This document shows positions 8,120-17,713 of a stretch of 64,000 bases of DNA, piece by piece. The position numbers and the translations under genes are program-made. The notes under the pieces are model-generated. The model did no database searches and was not told the origin of the DNA. It saw only the letters and a list, made by a program, of their open reading frames with translations. Numbering within the stretch: position 1 is the stretch's first letter; the number at the start of each line of letters is the position of its first letter. Origin of the DNA: Sphingomonas hankookensis (GTDB taxonomy: Bacteria > Pseudomonadota > Alphaproteobacteria > Sphingomonadales > Sphingomonadaceae); assembly GCF_022664465.1 (NCBI RefSeq), contig NZ_JAKREV010000002.1, positions 186,001-250,000 on the forward strand, read 5' to 3'.

Positions 8120-10771
8120 TTAGTTAGCCAACAACGCCTTGATCGCAGCGATCGCCGCGTCACCCTTCGACCCATCCGGGCCGCCGCCCTGCGCCATGTC
8201 GGGACGACCACCGCCGCCCTGCCCGCCCAGCGCCGCAACCGCCGCCTTGACCAGATCGACCGCGCTGACCCGGCCGACCAGATCGCTCGACACGCCGACC
8301 GCGACCGAGGCCCGACCGTCGTTGACCGCGACCAGCGCGACCACGCCCGACGGCACGCGGGTGCGGGCTTCGTCGATCGTGCCACGCAGAGCCTTGGCCT
8401 CCAGTCCGTCGATCACCTGACCGAGAAACGCGATGTCGCCGACCTGTTCGGGACCGGCGGGTGCCGCACCGGCGCCGCCGCCCATTGCCAACGCCTTCTT
8501 GGCCTCGGCCAGTTCGCGCTCCAGCCGGCGGCGATCCTCGACCAGCTGCGCCACGCGCGCGGGCACTTCGTCAGGCGTCGCCTTCAACGCGGCGGCGGCT
8601 TCGCGCAGCTTCGCGTCGCGATTGCCGAGCCACTGGCGCGCGGCTTCGCCCGTCAGCGCCTCGACACGGCGGACGCCCGACGACACCGCGCCTTCGGACA
8701 CGATCTTGAACAGGCCGATCTCGCCCAGCGCATTGACGTGGGTGCCGCCACACAGCTCGATCGAATAGGTGCCTTCCGCATCCTGTCCCATCGATACGAC
8801 GCGAACCTCATCGCCGTACTTCTCGCCGAACAGCGCCATCGCGCCCATCGCGATCGCGTCGTCGGGGGTCATCAGCCGGGTGGTGACGCCGCCATTGCCG
8901 CGGACCTGCGCGTTGACGTCGGCCTCGACCATCGCCAGCGCATCGGCCGCGATCGGCGAAGGCTGCGAAAAGTCGAAGCGCAGCCGCTCGGGCGCAACCA
9001 TCGATCCCTTCTGCGCGACATGGGTGCCGAGCCGTTCGCGCAGCGCCTCGTGCAGCAGATGCGTCGCCGAGTGATTGGCGCGAATTTGCGCACGGCGGGC
9101 GGTATCGATCGTCAGCGCGACGCTGTCACCGAGCTTCACCGTGCCGGCGTCGATCGTGACGACATGGGCGTGGAGCTTGCCGAGCTGCTTGGCGGTGTCG
9201 GTAACGGTTGCCTTCAATCCCGCTTCGGTCGTCATCGTGCCGGCATCGCCGACCTGACCGCCGCTTTCGGCATAGAAGGGCGTCTGGTTGGTCAGCACCA
9301 GCACTTCGTCGCCCGCGCCTGCGCTGTCGACACGCGCGCCGTCCTTGACGATCGCGACGACCTCACCCTCGCCCGCTTCGACCGAATAACCGATGAACTC
9401 GGTCGGGCCGGCGGTTTCGAGGACGTCGAACCACACATCGTCCGAAGCTTTCGCGCCTGAACCCTTCCACGCCGCACGGGCCGCACGCTTCTGTTCGGCC
9501 ATCGCCGCGTCGAAACCGGCGCGATCGACCGCATAGCCCTGCGCCCGCAACGCGTCGTCGGTCAGGTCATAGGGGAAACCATAGGTGTCGTAGAGCTTGA
9601 ACGCCGTCTCGCCGGCCAGCGTCGCCCCGGCTTCGAAACCGGCGGTGGCTTCGTCGAGGAGCTTCAACCCCTTGTCGAGGGTGCGGCGGAACTGGGTTTC
9701 TTCTTGGCTGAGCGTCGCTTCGATCAGCGGCTGCGCCCGCACCAGTTCGGGATAGGCCGCGCCCATTTCGGACACGAGCGAGCCGACCAGCCGGTGCATC
9801 AACGGGTCCTTCGCCCCCAGCAGATGCGCGTGGCGCATCGCGCGGCGCATGATGCGGCGGAGCACATAGCCACGCCCTTCATTGGCGGGCAGCACGCCGT
9901 CGGCGACGAGGAAGCCCGACGCGCGCAGGTGATCGGCGATGACGCGGTGGCTGGCCTGAGTCGCCCCGTCGGCGCGGGTGCCGGTCAATTCGCACGACGC
10001 GGCGATCAGCGCCTTGAAGGTGTCGGTGTCGTAATTGTCCGACACGCCCTGCATCACCGCCGCGATCCGCTCCAGCCCCATGCCGGTGTCAATCGACTTC
10101 TTGGGCAGTTCGCCGACGATCTCGTTGGCGTCCTGCTCGAACTGCATGAACACGAGGTTCCAGATTTCGACGAAGCGATCGCCGTCCTCATCCGGCGAAC
10201 CGGGAGGACCACCGGGGATATCGTCGCCATGATCGTAAAAGATTTCCGAGCAGGGTCCGCACGGGCCGCTGTCGCCCATCGCCCAGAAATTGTCCTTGGT
10301 CGGGATGCGGATGATCTTGTGATCGGGCAGCCCGGCGATCTTCTTCCACAGGTCGAACGCTTCGTCGTCGGTGTGATAGACGGTCGCGGTCAGCTTGTCC
10401 GCCGGCAGCCCCCAGTCGCGGGTCAGCAGGGTCCAGGCATTCAGGATCGCCTGTTCCTTGAAATAATCGCCGAACGAGAAATTGCCGAGCATTTCGAAGA
10501 AAGTGTGATGCCGCGCGGTATAACCGACATTGTCGAGGTCGTTGTGCTTGCCCCCGGCGCGCACGCACTTCTGCGACGACGTGGCGGTCACGTACGGCCG
10601 CGTCTCCAGCCCGGTGAACACGTTCTTGAACGGCACCATGCCCGCATTGACGAACATCAGCGTCGGATCGTTCTGCGGAACGAGCGGTGCCGAGGGCACG
10701 CGGGCATGGCCGGCCTTCTCGAAAAAGTCGAGGAACGAGCGGCGGACGTCATTGGTCGAGGTCATGGCCAT
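8120..10771 (-). CDS. alaS: Alanyl-tRNA synthetase
   Basis: It charges tRNA-Ala in the cytoplasm. The 883-residue length is full size. The class II aminoacylation domain shows [19 protein letters not shown] and [17 protein letters not shown]. The editing domain shows [13 protein letters not shown] and CGGTHV, both metal-binding His/Cys clusters that hydrolyse mischarged Ser- and Gly-tRNA. The C-Ala domain ends with a Gly-rich stretch ([16 protein letters not shown]). The first ATG at 10771 is used here; a second at 10765 is equally possible. It is divergent from the symporter gene. Confidence 0.97.
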   Translation of the reverse strand: MAMTSTNDVRRSFLDFFEKAGHARVPSAPLVPQNDPTLMFVNAGMVPFKNVFTGLETRPYVTATSSQKCVRAGGKHNDLDNVGYTARHHTFFEMLGNFSFGDYFKEQAILNAWTLLTRDWGLPADKLTATVYHTDDEAFDLWKKIAGLPDHKIIRIPTKDNFWAMGDSGPCGPCSEIFYDHGDDIPGGPPGSPDEDGDRFVEIWNLVFMQFEQDANEIVGELPKKSIDTGMGLERIAAVMQGVSDNYDTDTFKALIAASCELTGTRADGATQASHRVIADHLRASGFLVADGVLPANEGRGYVLRRIMRRAMRHAHLLGAKDPLMHRLVGSLVSEMGAAYPELVRAQPLIEATLSQEETQFRRTLDKGLKLLDEATAGFEAGATLAGETAFKLYDTYGFPYDLTDDALRAQGYAVDRAGFDAAMAEQKRAARAAWKGSGAKASDDVWFDVLETAGPTEFIGYSVEAGEGEVVAIVKDGARVDSAGAGDEVLVLTNQTPFYAESGGQVGDAGTMTTEAGLKATVTDTAKQLGKLHAHVVTIDAGTVKLGDSVALTIDTARRAQIRANHSATHLLHEALRERLGTHVAQKGSMVAPERLRFDFSQPSPIAADALAMVEADVNAQVRGNGGVTTRLMTPDDAIAMGAMALFGEKYGDEVRVVSMGQDAEGTYSIELCGGTHVNALGEIGLFKIVSEGAVSSGVRRVEALTGEAARQWLGNRDAKLREAAAALKATPDEVPARVAQLVEDRRRLERELAEAKKALAMGGGAGAAPAGPEQVGDIAFLGQVIDGLEAKALRGTIDEARTRVPSGVVALVAVNDGRASVAVGVSSDLVGRVSAVDLVKAAVAALGGQGGGGRPDMAQGGGPDGSKGDAAIAAIKALLAN

Positions 10772-10876
10772 GCTCGATACGCAGCGTTTTCACGCTTGCC
10801 AAGCGACGACGCGCACGGGGGTTGACCCGGACGAAACATTCCCCTCCCTTTGCGCGCAAACGAACAGGGACGACGC

Positions 10877-12220
10877 ATGGCCAAGCGGCTTACGACTTTC
10901 ATCCTTATCGCGCTGGCAGCAGGGCTCGTGCTCGGCTGGGCGCTGAACGCAGGCCTCGACGATGGCGGCGGCAGCGGGACGGCGACGCTGAAGAGCATCG
11001 CTTATTATCTGTCCGCCGTGACGACCGTGTTCCTGCGGCTGATCAAGATGATCATCGCCCCGCTGGTGTTCTCGACACTGGTCGTCGGGATCGCGCATAT
11101 GGGCGACAGTTCGTCGCTGGGCCGGGTCGGCCTGCGCTCGTTCGGCTGGTTCGTGATGGCGAGCTTCATCTCGCTGATGCTTGGGCTGTTGCTGGTCAAT
11201 CTGTTGCAGCCCGGTGTCGGCCTCAGCCTGCCCGTCCCGCCGGTCACCGCCGATACCGGCGTTGCCAAGCCGGCGTTCGATTTCGTGAAGTTCGTCGGTC
11301 ACATCTTCCCCGCTTCGGGCATCGAAGCGATGGCGACGAACGAGATTTTGCAGATCGTCATCTTCTCGCTGTTCATCGGCGTCGCGCTGACCGCGGTGGG
11401 CGAGAAGGGCGCACCGATCGTTCGCGCGCTCGAGGGGCTGGTGGCGGTGATGCTGCAGGTCACCGACTATGTCATGCGCTTCGCCCCGTTCGCGGTGTTC
11501 GCGGCGGTGACGGCGACGCTGGCCGAACGTGGTCCGGGGATCATCGGCGACCTCGCCTATTTCATGGGCAGCTTCTATCTGGGCCTCGCCACGCTGTGGA
11601 CGGTGCTGATCGGCATCGCCTTCGTCATCATCGGGCCGCGGGTGAAGATGCTGCTGCGCTATCTGCGCGATCCGATCCTGCTGGGTTTTTCGACCGCGTC
11701 GTCGGAAGCGGCCTATCCGCGCACGCTGGAGGCACTCGACCGGTTCGGGGTACCGCCGCGCATCGCCAGCTTCGTGTTGCCGCTCGGCTATTCGTTCAAC
11801 CTCGACGGGTCGATGATGTACATGACGTTCGCGTCGATCTTCATCGCGCAGGCGTACGGCATCGACCTCAGCTGGGGACAGATGTTCCTGATGCTGCTGG
11901 TGCTGATGGTCACGTCGAAGGGCATTGCCGGCGTGCCGCGCGCCAGCCTGGTGGTGATCGCGGCGACTTTGGGCATGTTCAACATCCCGGAGGCAGGGTT
12001 GCTGCTGATCCTCGCGATCGACCATTTCCTCGATATGGGTCGCACTGCGACCAACGTCGTCGGCAATGCGATCGCCGCCAGCGTCATCGCCAAGTGGGAG
12101 GGCGGGTTCGACACGCCCGAATCGCCGGTGATCGAACCGCTGCCGACGCCATCGGGGCATCCCCGCAAGGACGTACCCGACAGCTTCCGCGACATGGGCG
12201 GCCCGTCCGCCGGACGCTGA
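10877..12220 (+). CDS. Dicarboxylate/amino acid:cation symporter (DAACS, GltP/DctA family)
   Basis: This inner-membrane secondary carrier imports glutamate/aspartate or C4-dicarboxylates with H+ or Na+. The 447-residue product has about eight membrane segments and the family motifs: FLRLIKMIIAPLVFSTLVVG near residue 60, the serine-rich reentrant loop LGFSTASSEAAYPRTLEAL near residue 270, and FNLDGSMMYMTFASIFIAQA near 310. The hairpin-2 region DHFLDMGRTATNVVGNAIA is intact. The ATG at 10877 is preceded by AGGGA. The substrate cannot be read from sequence, so no specific gene name is given. Confidence 0.9.
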   Translation: MAKRLTTFILIALAAGLVLGWALNAGLDDGGGSGTATLKSIAYYLSAVTTVFLRLIKMIIAPLVFSTLVVGIAHMGDSSSLGRVGLRSFGWFVMASFISLMLGLLLVNLLQPGVGLSLPVPPVTADTGVAKPAFDFVKFVGHIFPASGIEAMATNEILQIVIFSLFIGVALTAVGEKGAPIVRALEGLVAVMLQVTDYVMRFAPFAVFAAVTATLAERGPGIIGDLAYFMGSFYLGLATLWTVLIGIAFVIIGPRVKMLLRYLRDPILLGFSTASSEAAYPRTLEALDRFGVPPRIASFVLPLGYSFNLDGSMMYMTFASIFIAQAYGIDLSWGQMFLMLLVLMVTSKGIAGVPRASLVVIAATLGMFNIPEAGLLLILAIDHFLDMGRTATNVVGNAIAASVIAKWEGGFDTPESPVIEPLPTPSGHPRKDVPDSFRDMGGPSAGR

Positions 12221-12274
12221 TCGACGGAACGAATTGGGAACAGCATGGTTGGTCCGGCGAAAGGATTTTTTGCC

Positions 12275-12499
12275 ATGACCGACCATGCCAATCCCAAGAC
12301 CGAACCCTTTTCGAATGCCGAGAAGGACCCCGACGACTGGACGACCGGTGACGAGGCGATGACCGGTGCGCAGGCGTCGTACCTCAAGACACTGAGCGAG
12401 GAAGCCGGGGAGCCGTTCGACGACACGCTGACCAAGGGCGATGCGTCGAAGCAGATCGATGCGTTGCAGGCGAAGACCGGACGCGGCGCGGGGAACTGA
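12275..12499 (+). CDS. Small DUF3072 family protein
   Basis: A 74-residue acidic soluble protein starting MTDHANPKTEPFSNAEKD, with the family core MTGAQASYLKTLSEEAGEPF followed by ASKQIDALQAKTGRG. The core is amphipathic and likely helical. Function is unknown for the family. AAAGGA lies upstream of the ATG at 12275; an in-frame ATG at 12245 would add ten hydrophobic residues and seems less likely. It follows the symporter by 54 bases and may be cotranscribed. Confidence 0.72.
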   Translation: MTDHANPKTEPFSNAEKDPDDWTTGDEAMTGAQASYLKTLSEEAGEPFDDTLTKGDASKQIDALQAKTGRGAGN

Positions 12500-12825
12500 C
12501 GGCCGGTGAGCGCGGAGCACCCTCGCTCACCGTCGCCCTGGGCCTGAACCGGGGTCCCGCTTCTTCTAGGCCGCAGTGAGGAAGCGGTACCTCGCCTCGT
12601 GCGAGACCAGCGAAAACCCTTGACTGTACCCCGGCGGAAGCCGGGGTACAGTTGGGGAACGTCGCAAATATACCGAGGAGCCTTGTTAACTGGACCCCGG
12701 GGTACGACGTGAATGGGGTTCCGTTCCAGACTTTCGCAAAAGTCCCGCTCAGGTCCGCGATGACCATTTGGAAGGCGTTGCGGCAAGAGGCGGCGTCGCC
12801 CCCGTGCGACGCTAACCGACCGCCC
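12500..12825. other. Gene-free stretch with repeats between two convergent genes
   Basis: There is no convincing coding region here. The stretch holds an imperfect palindrome around GGTCCCGCTTCTT (about 12553), a perfect 13-bp stem (12623-12652) and a small hairpin GACTTT/AAAGTC (12729-12744). Reading frames in this stretch lack homology that I recognise and merge into antisense of ccmI. Confidence 0.6.
12623..12652. terminator. 13-bp GC-rich hairpin, repeat module and likely terminator
   Basis: ACTGTACCCCGGC and GCCGGGGTACAGT are perfectly inverted around GGAA. It shares the GTACCCCGGC core with the hairpin at 8075-8100. It lies downstream of both the plus-strand DUF3072 gene and the minus-strand ccm operon, so it could stop transcription from both sides. 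Confidence 0.5.
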
Positions 12826-13467
12826 CTACTTCCCCGCCTCCGGCCGCATCGCCATCAGCCGGTCGAGCAACACCAGCCGCATCGCCAGATCCTGCCGGTA
12901 GCTCGCCTGTTTCGGCGTCCGCGCCAGTGCGGCGACCCACGCCCGCTTCGCGCCCGGCAAATCACCGATCTGGATCAACGCCATCCCGTAATAGAAATAC
13001 GGCCCCGGATGATCCGGCGCAGTCGCCATCCCCCGCGCAAAGGCGACCTTGGCGGCCGGCGACAACACCTGTCCGCCATCATGCGCCAAAATCGCAGTAC
13101 CCAATCGCGTCCACAGCCGCCCGCTATTCGGCGCACCGTGCAGCCCACCCAGCACCGCGTTCACCGCCGCCTGCGTCGCCCCGGCCCGCGCCAGCCCGTC
13201 GGCCGCGACGGCATAGGCATAGTCGTAGGTGAACCGTCCCCAGATCGCATCGCGCAGATCGTCGGCGGCCAAATCCTCGGGCTGGGTCACCCGCACCGCG
13301 CCGCGCGGATCGCCGGGCAGGCCCGGTCGTCCCTGCCACGCATAGCCCGCCGCACCGAGCATCAACGCGGCGCCGACAACGCCCCATAAAGGCCGGGACA
13401 CGCGGCCGAGAACGATCAGCGCGAACGTCGCCACCAACAGCAGCGTGAGCAGGAACCACCCGTTCAT
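12826..13467 (-). CDS. ccmI: Cytochrome c maturation protein CcmI/CycH-like (TPR)
   Basis: This is probably the apocytochrome c chaperone of the System I heme lyase complex. The 213-residue protein has two N-terminal membrane segments (GWFLLTLLLVATFALIVL and GVVGAALMLGAAGYAW). A soluble domain with TPR-like helices follows (ATQAAVNAVLGGLHGAPNSG and HPGPYFYYGMALIQIGDLPG). It is shorter than classic CcmI, but it is the last gene of the ccm operon and overlaps ccmH by four bases, which fits the role. The exact boundary between CcmI and a generic TPR protein is uncertain. Confidence 0.75.
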   Translation of the reverse strand: MNGWFLLTLLLVATFALIVLGRVSRPLWGVVGAALMLGAAGYAWQGRPGLPGDPRGAVRVTQPEDLAADDLRDAIWGRFTYDYAYAVAADGLARAGATQAAVNAVLGGLHGAPNSGRLWTRLGTAILAHDGGQVLSPAAKVAFARGMATAPDHPGPYFYYGMALIQIGDLPGAKRAWVAALARTPKQASYRQDLAMRLVLLDRLMAMRPEAGK

Positions 13468-13868
13468 CGCCGCCTCCGCTTCAAGCTACGCGCCGCCAGC
13501 AGGGCGCCGATCGCCAGCAGCAGGATCGGCGCGATCCACAGCGGTCCGGTCGCTGCCGACAGCGGCGGGTCATAGCTGACATAATCGCCATAGCGTTCGA
13601 TCAACCAGTCGCGCACCCGGTCGGGCGCCTCGCCCGCCGCGATCCGCTGCCGCACCAGCGCGCGCATGTCGGCGGCCATGTCGGCATCGCTGTCGGCGAT
13701 CGACTGCCCCTGACAGACCAGACAGCGCAGCGTTTCCATCAACGCCTTCGCGGTCCGTTCCTGCCCGGCATCGGCCAGTTGCGTGTCGGCCAGCGGCGGC
13801 GGGGGCACACGCGACTGCGCCAGCGCCGGACCGGCGAACAGCAGCGACAGGGTCAGCAGCCCCCTCAT
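13464..13868 (-). CDS. ccmH: Cytochrome c-type biogenesis protein CcmH/CycL
   Basis: A thiol-redox partner that reduces the haem-binding cysteines of apocytochrome c in the periplasm. The 134-residue protein has a signal peptide (MRGLLTLSLLFAGPALAQ), the hallmark redox motif TLRCLVCQGQSIADSDA near residue 47, and a C-terminal membrane anchor (LWIAPILLLAIGALLAA) ending in SLKRRRR. It overlaps ccmG and ccmI by four bases on either side, so translation is coupled. Confidence 0.93.
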   Translation of the reverse strand: MRGLLTLSLLFAGPALAQSRVPPPPLADTQLADAGQERTAKALMETLRCLVCQGQSIADSDADMAADMRALVRQRIAAGEAPDRVRDWLIERYGDYVSYDPPLSAATGPLWIAPILLLAIGALLAARSLKRRRR

Positions 13869-14392
13869 TTCGCCGCGTCCAGCTTGGCGAGCAGCATCGG
13901 CACATCCTCGTCGCGGATCGCACCGATATGCTGGTGCGCGATCTTCCCCTGCCCGTCGATCACGAAGGTTTCGGGAACGCCCGACGACCCCAGCGACAGC
14001 TGCACCGAACTGTTGCGATCGTCACCGACCGCCGCAAAGGGATCGCCATTGCGGGTTAGGAACTGCGCGACATCGGCCTTGGTATCGCGAATCGCAATCG
14101 CATCGATCGGCGCGCCCGCAGCGGCCAGCTTCGCCAGTTGCGGCGCCTCGGCCGCGCACGGCACGCACCAGCTGCCAAAGACGTTGAGCAGCCGCGGTGT
14201 GCCCGTCCGGAACGCTGCGGTCGACAGACCGGGCTTGCCCGTCGCGATCGGCGCCAGCGTGAAGTCGGGCAAGGGCTTGCCGACCAGCCGCGAGCGTACC
14301 TGCCGGTCGGGTTCCCGCGGCAACATCCACGCGAACAGCGCGGCGACGACCACGAACGCCACCAGCGGCATCCAGAGCAGCCGGCGGTTCAT
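13865..14392 (-). CDS. ccmG: Periplasmic thiol:disulfide oxidoreductase CcmG/DsbE
   Basis: This membrane-anchored thioredoxin-fold protein keeps apocytochrome c cysteines reduced for haem attachment. The 175-residue protein has an N-terminal anchor (LLWMPLVAFVVVAALFAWML), the CcmG signature GKPLPDFTL, the active site NVFGSWCVPCAAEAP (WCVPC) near residue 74, and the cis-Pro region GSSGVPETFVIDGQGKI. The ATG at 14392 overlaps the ccmF stop, which decides the start over longer in-frame options. Confidence 0.94.
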   Translation of the reverse strand: MNRRLLWMPLVAFVVVAALFAWMLPREPDRQVRSRLVGKPLPDFTLAPIATGKPGLSTAAFRTGTPRLLNVFGSWCVPCAAEAPQLAKLAAAGAPIDAIAIRDTKADVAQFLTRNGDPFAAVGDDRNSSVQLSLGSSGVPETFVIDGQGKIAHQHIGAIRDEDVPMLLAKLDAAK

Positions 14393-16317
14393 GCCGCCAC
14401 CTGCCGCCGCCTGCGCCGCACCCGCCCGACCAGCGCCAGCAGCCCGCCGATCGCGATCAGCCCGCCGCCGGCCCAGATCAGCGACACGAACGGCTTCCAC
14501 CACAGCCGCAGCTGCCGACGACCGCCGACATCGTCGCGGCCCAGCACGGCATAGAGCTGCCCATCCCAGAAGGTGGCGAGCGCCGCCTCGCTGGTCTCGG
14601 TCGGCGGGTTGGCGAAGAAACGCTGTTCGGGGCGCAGCACGAACGGCCGCCCGGTGCCCCGCGTAACGGTCAGCTTGCCCTGCACCGCCGACCAATTGTC
14701 GCCGACGACCGGCTTGATCCCGTCAAAGCGGACCGCGAACGGGCCGACGGTGTGACTCTCACCGGGTGCCGCCGCGACCAGCCGCTCGGCGGTGAACGCA
14801 CTCTCGCTTGCCATGCCGGCCAGACTGACGGCGATGCCGAGATGCGCGACGACCATGCCATAGATGGCCAGCGGCGTCCGCCACGGCTTGCGCCCGACCA
14901 GCGGCAACACGCTGGCGATCGCCAGTCCGGCGGCGAAGGCCAGCCCCAGCACCGGCAACCACCCGCCATCGGTCCCCAGCCGCGCGGCGACCAATACGGC
15001 CAGTGCCACGCCGCCCGGCACCGCGACACGCCGCAGCACCGCCACGCCATCGTCCCGCCGCCAGCGCAGCAACGGCCCGACCGCCATCGCCCCTACCAGC
15101 ACCAGCGCGATTGGCCCGGCGGCACGATTGAAGAACGGCGGCCCGACCGACAATTGTACCCCGAACGCCTCCGCCAGCAGCGGATAGAGCGTCCCGATCA
15201 GCACGATGCCGAGGATCACCGACAGCAGCAGGTTGTTGAGCACCAGCCCGCCCTCGCGGCTCACCGGCTCGAACAGCGCGCCTTGTCGCACCGTGCCCAC
15301 GCGGAAGGCGAACAGCGCCAGTGCCCCGCCGATATACAGGATCAACAGCGCGAGGATGAACCCGCCCCGCGTCGGATCGACGGCAAAGGCGTGGACGCTG
15401 GTCAATATGCCCGAGCGGACGAGGAAGGTGCCGACCATCGACATCGAAAAGGCGACGACCGACAGCATCACCGTCCACGCCCGCAACCCGTCACGCGTCG
15501 CCAGCACCGTCACCGAATGGAGCAAAGCGGTCGCCGCCAGCCACGGCATCAGCGAAGCGTTCTCGACCGGGTCCCAGAACCACCAGCCGCCCCAGCCGAG
15601 CTCGTAATAAGCCCAATAGCTCCCCGCAGTGATGCCGATCGTCAGGAACACCCAAGCGCCCAGCACCCATGGCCGCATCGCGCGTGCGAAATCGCGCCCG
15701 ACATCGCGGGTGACCAGCGCCCCCACTGCGAACGAAAACGCGACCGACAGTCCGACATAGCCGAGGTAGAGCGTCGGCGGATGGAAGGCGAGGCCGGGGT
15801 CCTGCAACAGCGGATTGAGCCCCAGCCCTTCGCTTGGGGAAGGCGACAGGCGCGCAAAAGGATTGGAAGCGAACAGCAGGAACGCATAGAAGCCCGCCGC
15901 GATCGCGCCCTGTGCCGCCAGCGTCGCGGCATGGGTCCGCACCGCCAACATCCGTTCGAACAGTGCGATGCCACCGCCCGCCAGCGCGAGGACGGTGACC
16001 CATAGCAGCATCGACCCTTCGTGATTGCCCCATGTGGCGGCGACCTTGTACAACATCGGCTTGGCCGAATGGCTGTTCTCGGCAACCAGCAGCACCGACA
16101 GGTCGGTCCGCGCGAACAGGGCGATCAGCGCCGCGAACGATCCAGCCGCCAGCACCGCCTGCGCCACCGCGACCGGGCGAACGGCGGACAGCAGGTCGCG
16201 GACGATCTGCGGCGGCTCAGGCGCACGTGACGACAGCGCGATCGCCGCCATCGCCAGCTGCAACAGCGCCATCGCCGCTGCCAGCCACAGCGCCGCCAGA
16301 CCCACTTCGGCGATCAT
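14389..16317 (-). CDS. ccmF: Haem lyase subunit CcmF
   Basis: This large inner-membrane protein forms the core of the cytochrome c haem lyase. The 642-residue product has many membrane helices and the periplasmic tryptophan-rich WWD domain that handles haem, seen as WGGWWFWDPVENASLMPW. Conserved flanks GNHEGSMLLWV and PPTLYLGYVG are also present. It overlaps both ccmE and ccmG by four bases in the operon. Confidence 0.96.
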   Translation of the reverse strand: MIAEVGLAALWLAAAMALLQLAMAAIALSSRAPEPPQIVRDLLSAVRPVAVAQAVLAAGSFAALIALFARTDLSVLLVAENSHSAKPMLYKVAATWGNHEGSMLLWVTVLALAGGGIALFERMLAVRTHAATLAAQGAIAAGFYAFLLFASNPFARLSPSPSEGLGLNPLLQDPGLAFHPPTLYLGYVGLSVAFSFAVGALVTRDVGRDFARAMRPWVLGAWVFLTIGITAGSYWAYYELGWGGWWFWDPVENASLMPWLAATALLHSVTVLATRDGLRAWTVMLSVVAFSMSMVGTFLVRSGILTSVHAFAVDPTRGGFILALLILYIGGALALFAFRVGTVRQGALFEPVSREGGLVLNNLLLSVILGIVLIGTLYPLLAEAFGVQLSVGPPFFNRAAGPIALVLVGAMAVGPLLRWRRDDGVAVLRRVAVPGGVALAVLVAARLGTDGGWLPVLGLAFAAGLAIASVLPLVGRKPWRTPLAIYGMVVAHLGIAVSLAGMASESAFTAERLVAAAPGESHTVGPFAVRFDGIKPVVGDNWSAVQGKLTVTRGTGRPFVLRPEQRFFANPPTETSEAALATFWDGQLYAVLGRDDVGGRRQLRLWWKPFVSLIWAGGGLIAIGGLLALVGRVRRRRRQVAA

Positions 16318-16742
16318 TTGGCGATGCTCTCGCTCTTGTGCATTTTCCCCGCGACCTGCGGCGGCATATAGCGCTCGTCATGCTTGGCGAGCAGGTTGTC
16401 GGCTACGAACCCCCCGCCCGCGACGAAGCGCCCTTCGGCCACCACGCCCGAATTTTCACGGAACAGGTCGGGGACGATTCCTGCAAATCGGACCGGCACG
16501 CTAGCCTTGCCATCGGTCACGGTGAACCGGATCGTCACGCCATCGGCGTCGCGCGCCACCGATCCCGGCGCGACCATCCCTCCGAGGCGCACCGGCTTGT
16601 CGAGCGGTGCGCTGGCGGCGTCGGCGGGGGCATAGAAGAACGCCGCCTCGTCGCCCAGCGCGGACATCGCCAGCAACACCGCGCCGACGATCGCGACGAC
16701 CGCCAGCAGCGCCAGCGCCATGCGTTGCCGTTTCGGACTCAT
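16314..16742 (-). CDS. ccmE: Haem chaperone CcmE
   Basis: It receives haem from CcmC and passes it to CcmF, binding it covalently through a histidine. The 142-residue protein has an N-terminal anchor (MALALLAVVAIVGAVLLAM), the beta-barrel region PVRLGGMVAPGSVARD, and the haem-binding His in LLAKHDERYMPP near residue 127. The start at 16742 overlaps the ccmD stop; the upstream in-frame residues are out of character and antisense-like. Confidence 0.95.
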   Translation of the reverse strand: MSPKRQRMALALLAVVAIVGAVLLAMSALGDEAAFFYAPADAASAPLDKPVRLGGMVAPGSVARDADGVTIRFTVTDGKASVPVRFAGIVPDLFRENSGVVAEGRFVAGGGFVADNLLAKHDERYMPPQVAGKMHKSESIAK

Positions 16743-16846
16743 CCCCGCTCCGCGCGGCGCATCGCCACCCACGACGCGGTCGTGATCGCCGCGATCCCGC
16801 CCAGGGTCACGGCATATGCCGCGGCGATGAAGGCCCAATGGTTCAT
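16739..16846 (-). CDS. ccmD: Haem exporter accessory protein CcmD
   Basis: A 35-residue single-pass membrane protein starting MNHWAFIAAAYAVTLGGIAA with a positively charged tail (MRRAERG). CcmD proteins help release holo-CcmE from the CcmABC complex. Length, topology and position between ccmC and ccmE, with four-base overlaps to both, identify it although it has little sequence to compare. Confidence 0.9.
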   Translation of the reverse strand: MNHWAFIAAAYAVTLGGIAAITTASWVAMRRAERG

Positions 16847-17568
16847 ACCGCCGCCCGCCGACGCATCCGCGCCTCCGCCTTGATCCGCGCCAGATCGGCC
16901 CGCATCCGCATCAGCACGATGCCGCCGAACAACAGGCTCGCGCCGCCGGCGGTAAAGAACAGCGGCCACAGGATCGCCGGATCGATCGTTGACTTGGTCA
17001 GCGTGATGCTCGGCCCCTGATGCAGCGTGCGCCACCACAGCACCGAATAGCGGATGACCGGCAACAGCGCGGTGCCGGCAATCCCGAACAGCGCCGGGAT
17101 ACGCCCGTCGCCGTCGCGATCGGCATCGGCGCGTGCGAGCGCCAGATAGGCGAGATAGACGAAGAACAGCAGCAGCATCGATGTCAGCCGCCCGTCCCAC
17201 TGCCACCACGTCCCCCAGGTCGGCCGGCCCCAGATCGATCCGGTGGCAAGGCACAGCGCAGTGAACAGCGCACCCGGCAACGCGATCGCCCGCGCGGCGA
17301 CTGCCGCCAGCGGATGGCGCCACACCAGAAAGACGATGCTGGCGATCGCGAGGCTCGACCACCCGCCCATGCCCAGCCACGCGGCGGGGACATGGACATA
17401 GAGGATGCGGACGCTGTCGCCCTGCAGATAATCGGCCGGCGTCTGCGTCAGCCCGGCCCAGCATCCGAACGCGAACAGCGCCAGCCCGCCCCACACCAGT
17501 AGCGGGGTGAGCGGTCGGGCGATCGACAGGAAGCGCCGGGGATTGGCAAGGGCGTGAAGGCTGGGCAC
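16843..17568 (-). CDS. ccmC: Haem handling protein CcmC
   Basis: This inner-membrane protein loads haem onto CcmE. The product has 241 residues, six membrane helices and the WWD haem-handling motif, visible as WGRPTWGTWWQWDGRLTS near residue 118. I chose the GTG at 17568 because it gives the usual length and has CAGGG upstream; an in-frame extension to 17790 would run through the divergent crp-like gene. It is the first gene of the local operon. No ccmA or ccmB is in the window, so those subunits must be encoded elsewhere. Confidence 0.94.
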   Translation of the reverse strand: MPSLHALANPRRFLSIARPLTPLLVWGGLALFAFGCWAGLTQTPADYLQGDSVRILYVHVPAAWLGMGGWSSLAIASIVFLVWRHPLAAVAARAIALPGALFTALCLATGSIWGRPTWGTWWQWDGRLTSMLLLFFVYLAYLALARADADRDGDGRIPALFGIAGTALLPVIRYSVLWWRTLHQGPSITLTKSTIDPAILWPLFFTAGGASLLFGGIVLMRMRADLARIKAEARMRRRAAV

Positions 17569-17713
17569 GGTCGCGCCCTGTCTATGCAAGGTCCGGGCAA
17601 ACGGCAATCGGCATCGCACATCCGAAAACCGACGCGCCGTCCCGTCCCACCTTCGGAGCTTTCGCCGCCGGTTCGAGTTTGCCTTGCAACGCAAGCCATG
17701 GAACATGCTGCCT

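Noticed and set aside
12652..13389. Possible plus-strand gene in the spacer after the DUF3072 gene
   Set aside because: The first 40 residues lie in repeat-like spacer and the rest is antisense to ccmI. No ribosome site or recognisable domain.
12826..17568. Possible ccmA and ccmB in the cytochrome maturation cluster
   Set aside because: The operon runs ccmC-D-E-F-G-H-I with four-base overlaps and ccmC is first; no ABC ATPase or CcmB-like membrane gene is present nearby.
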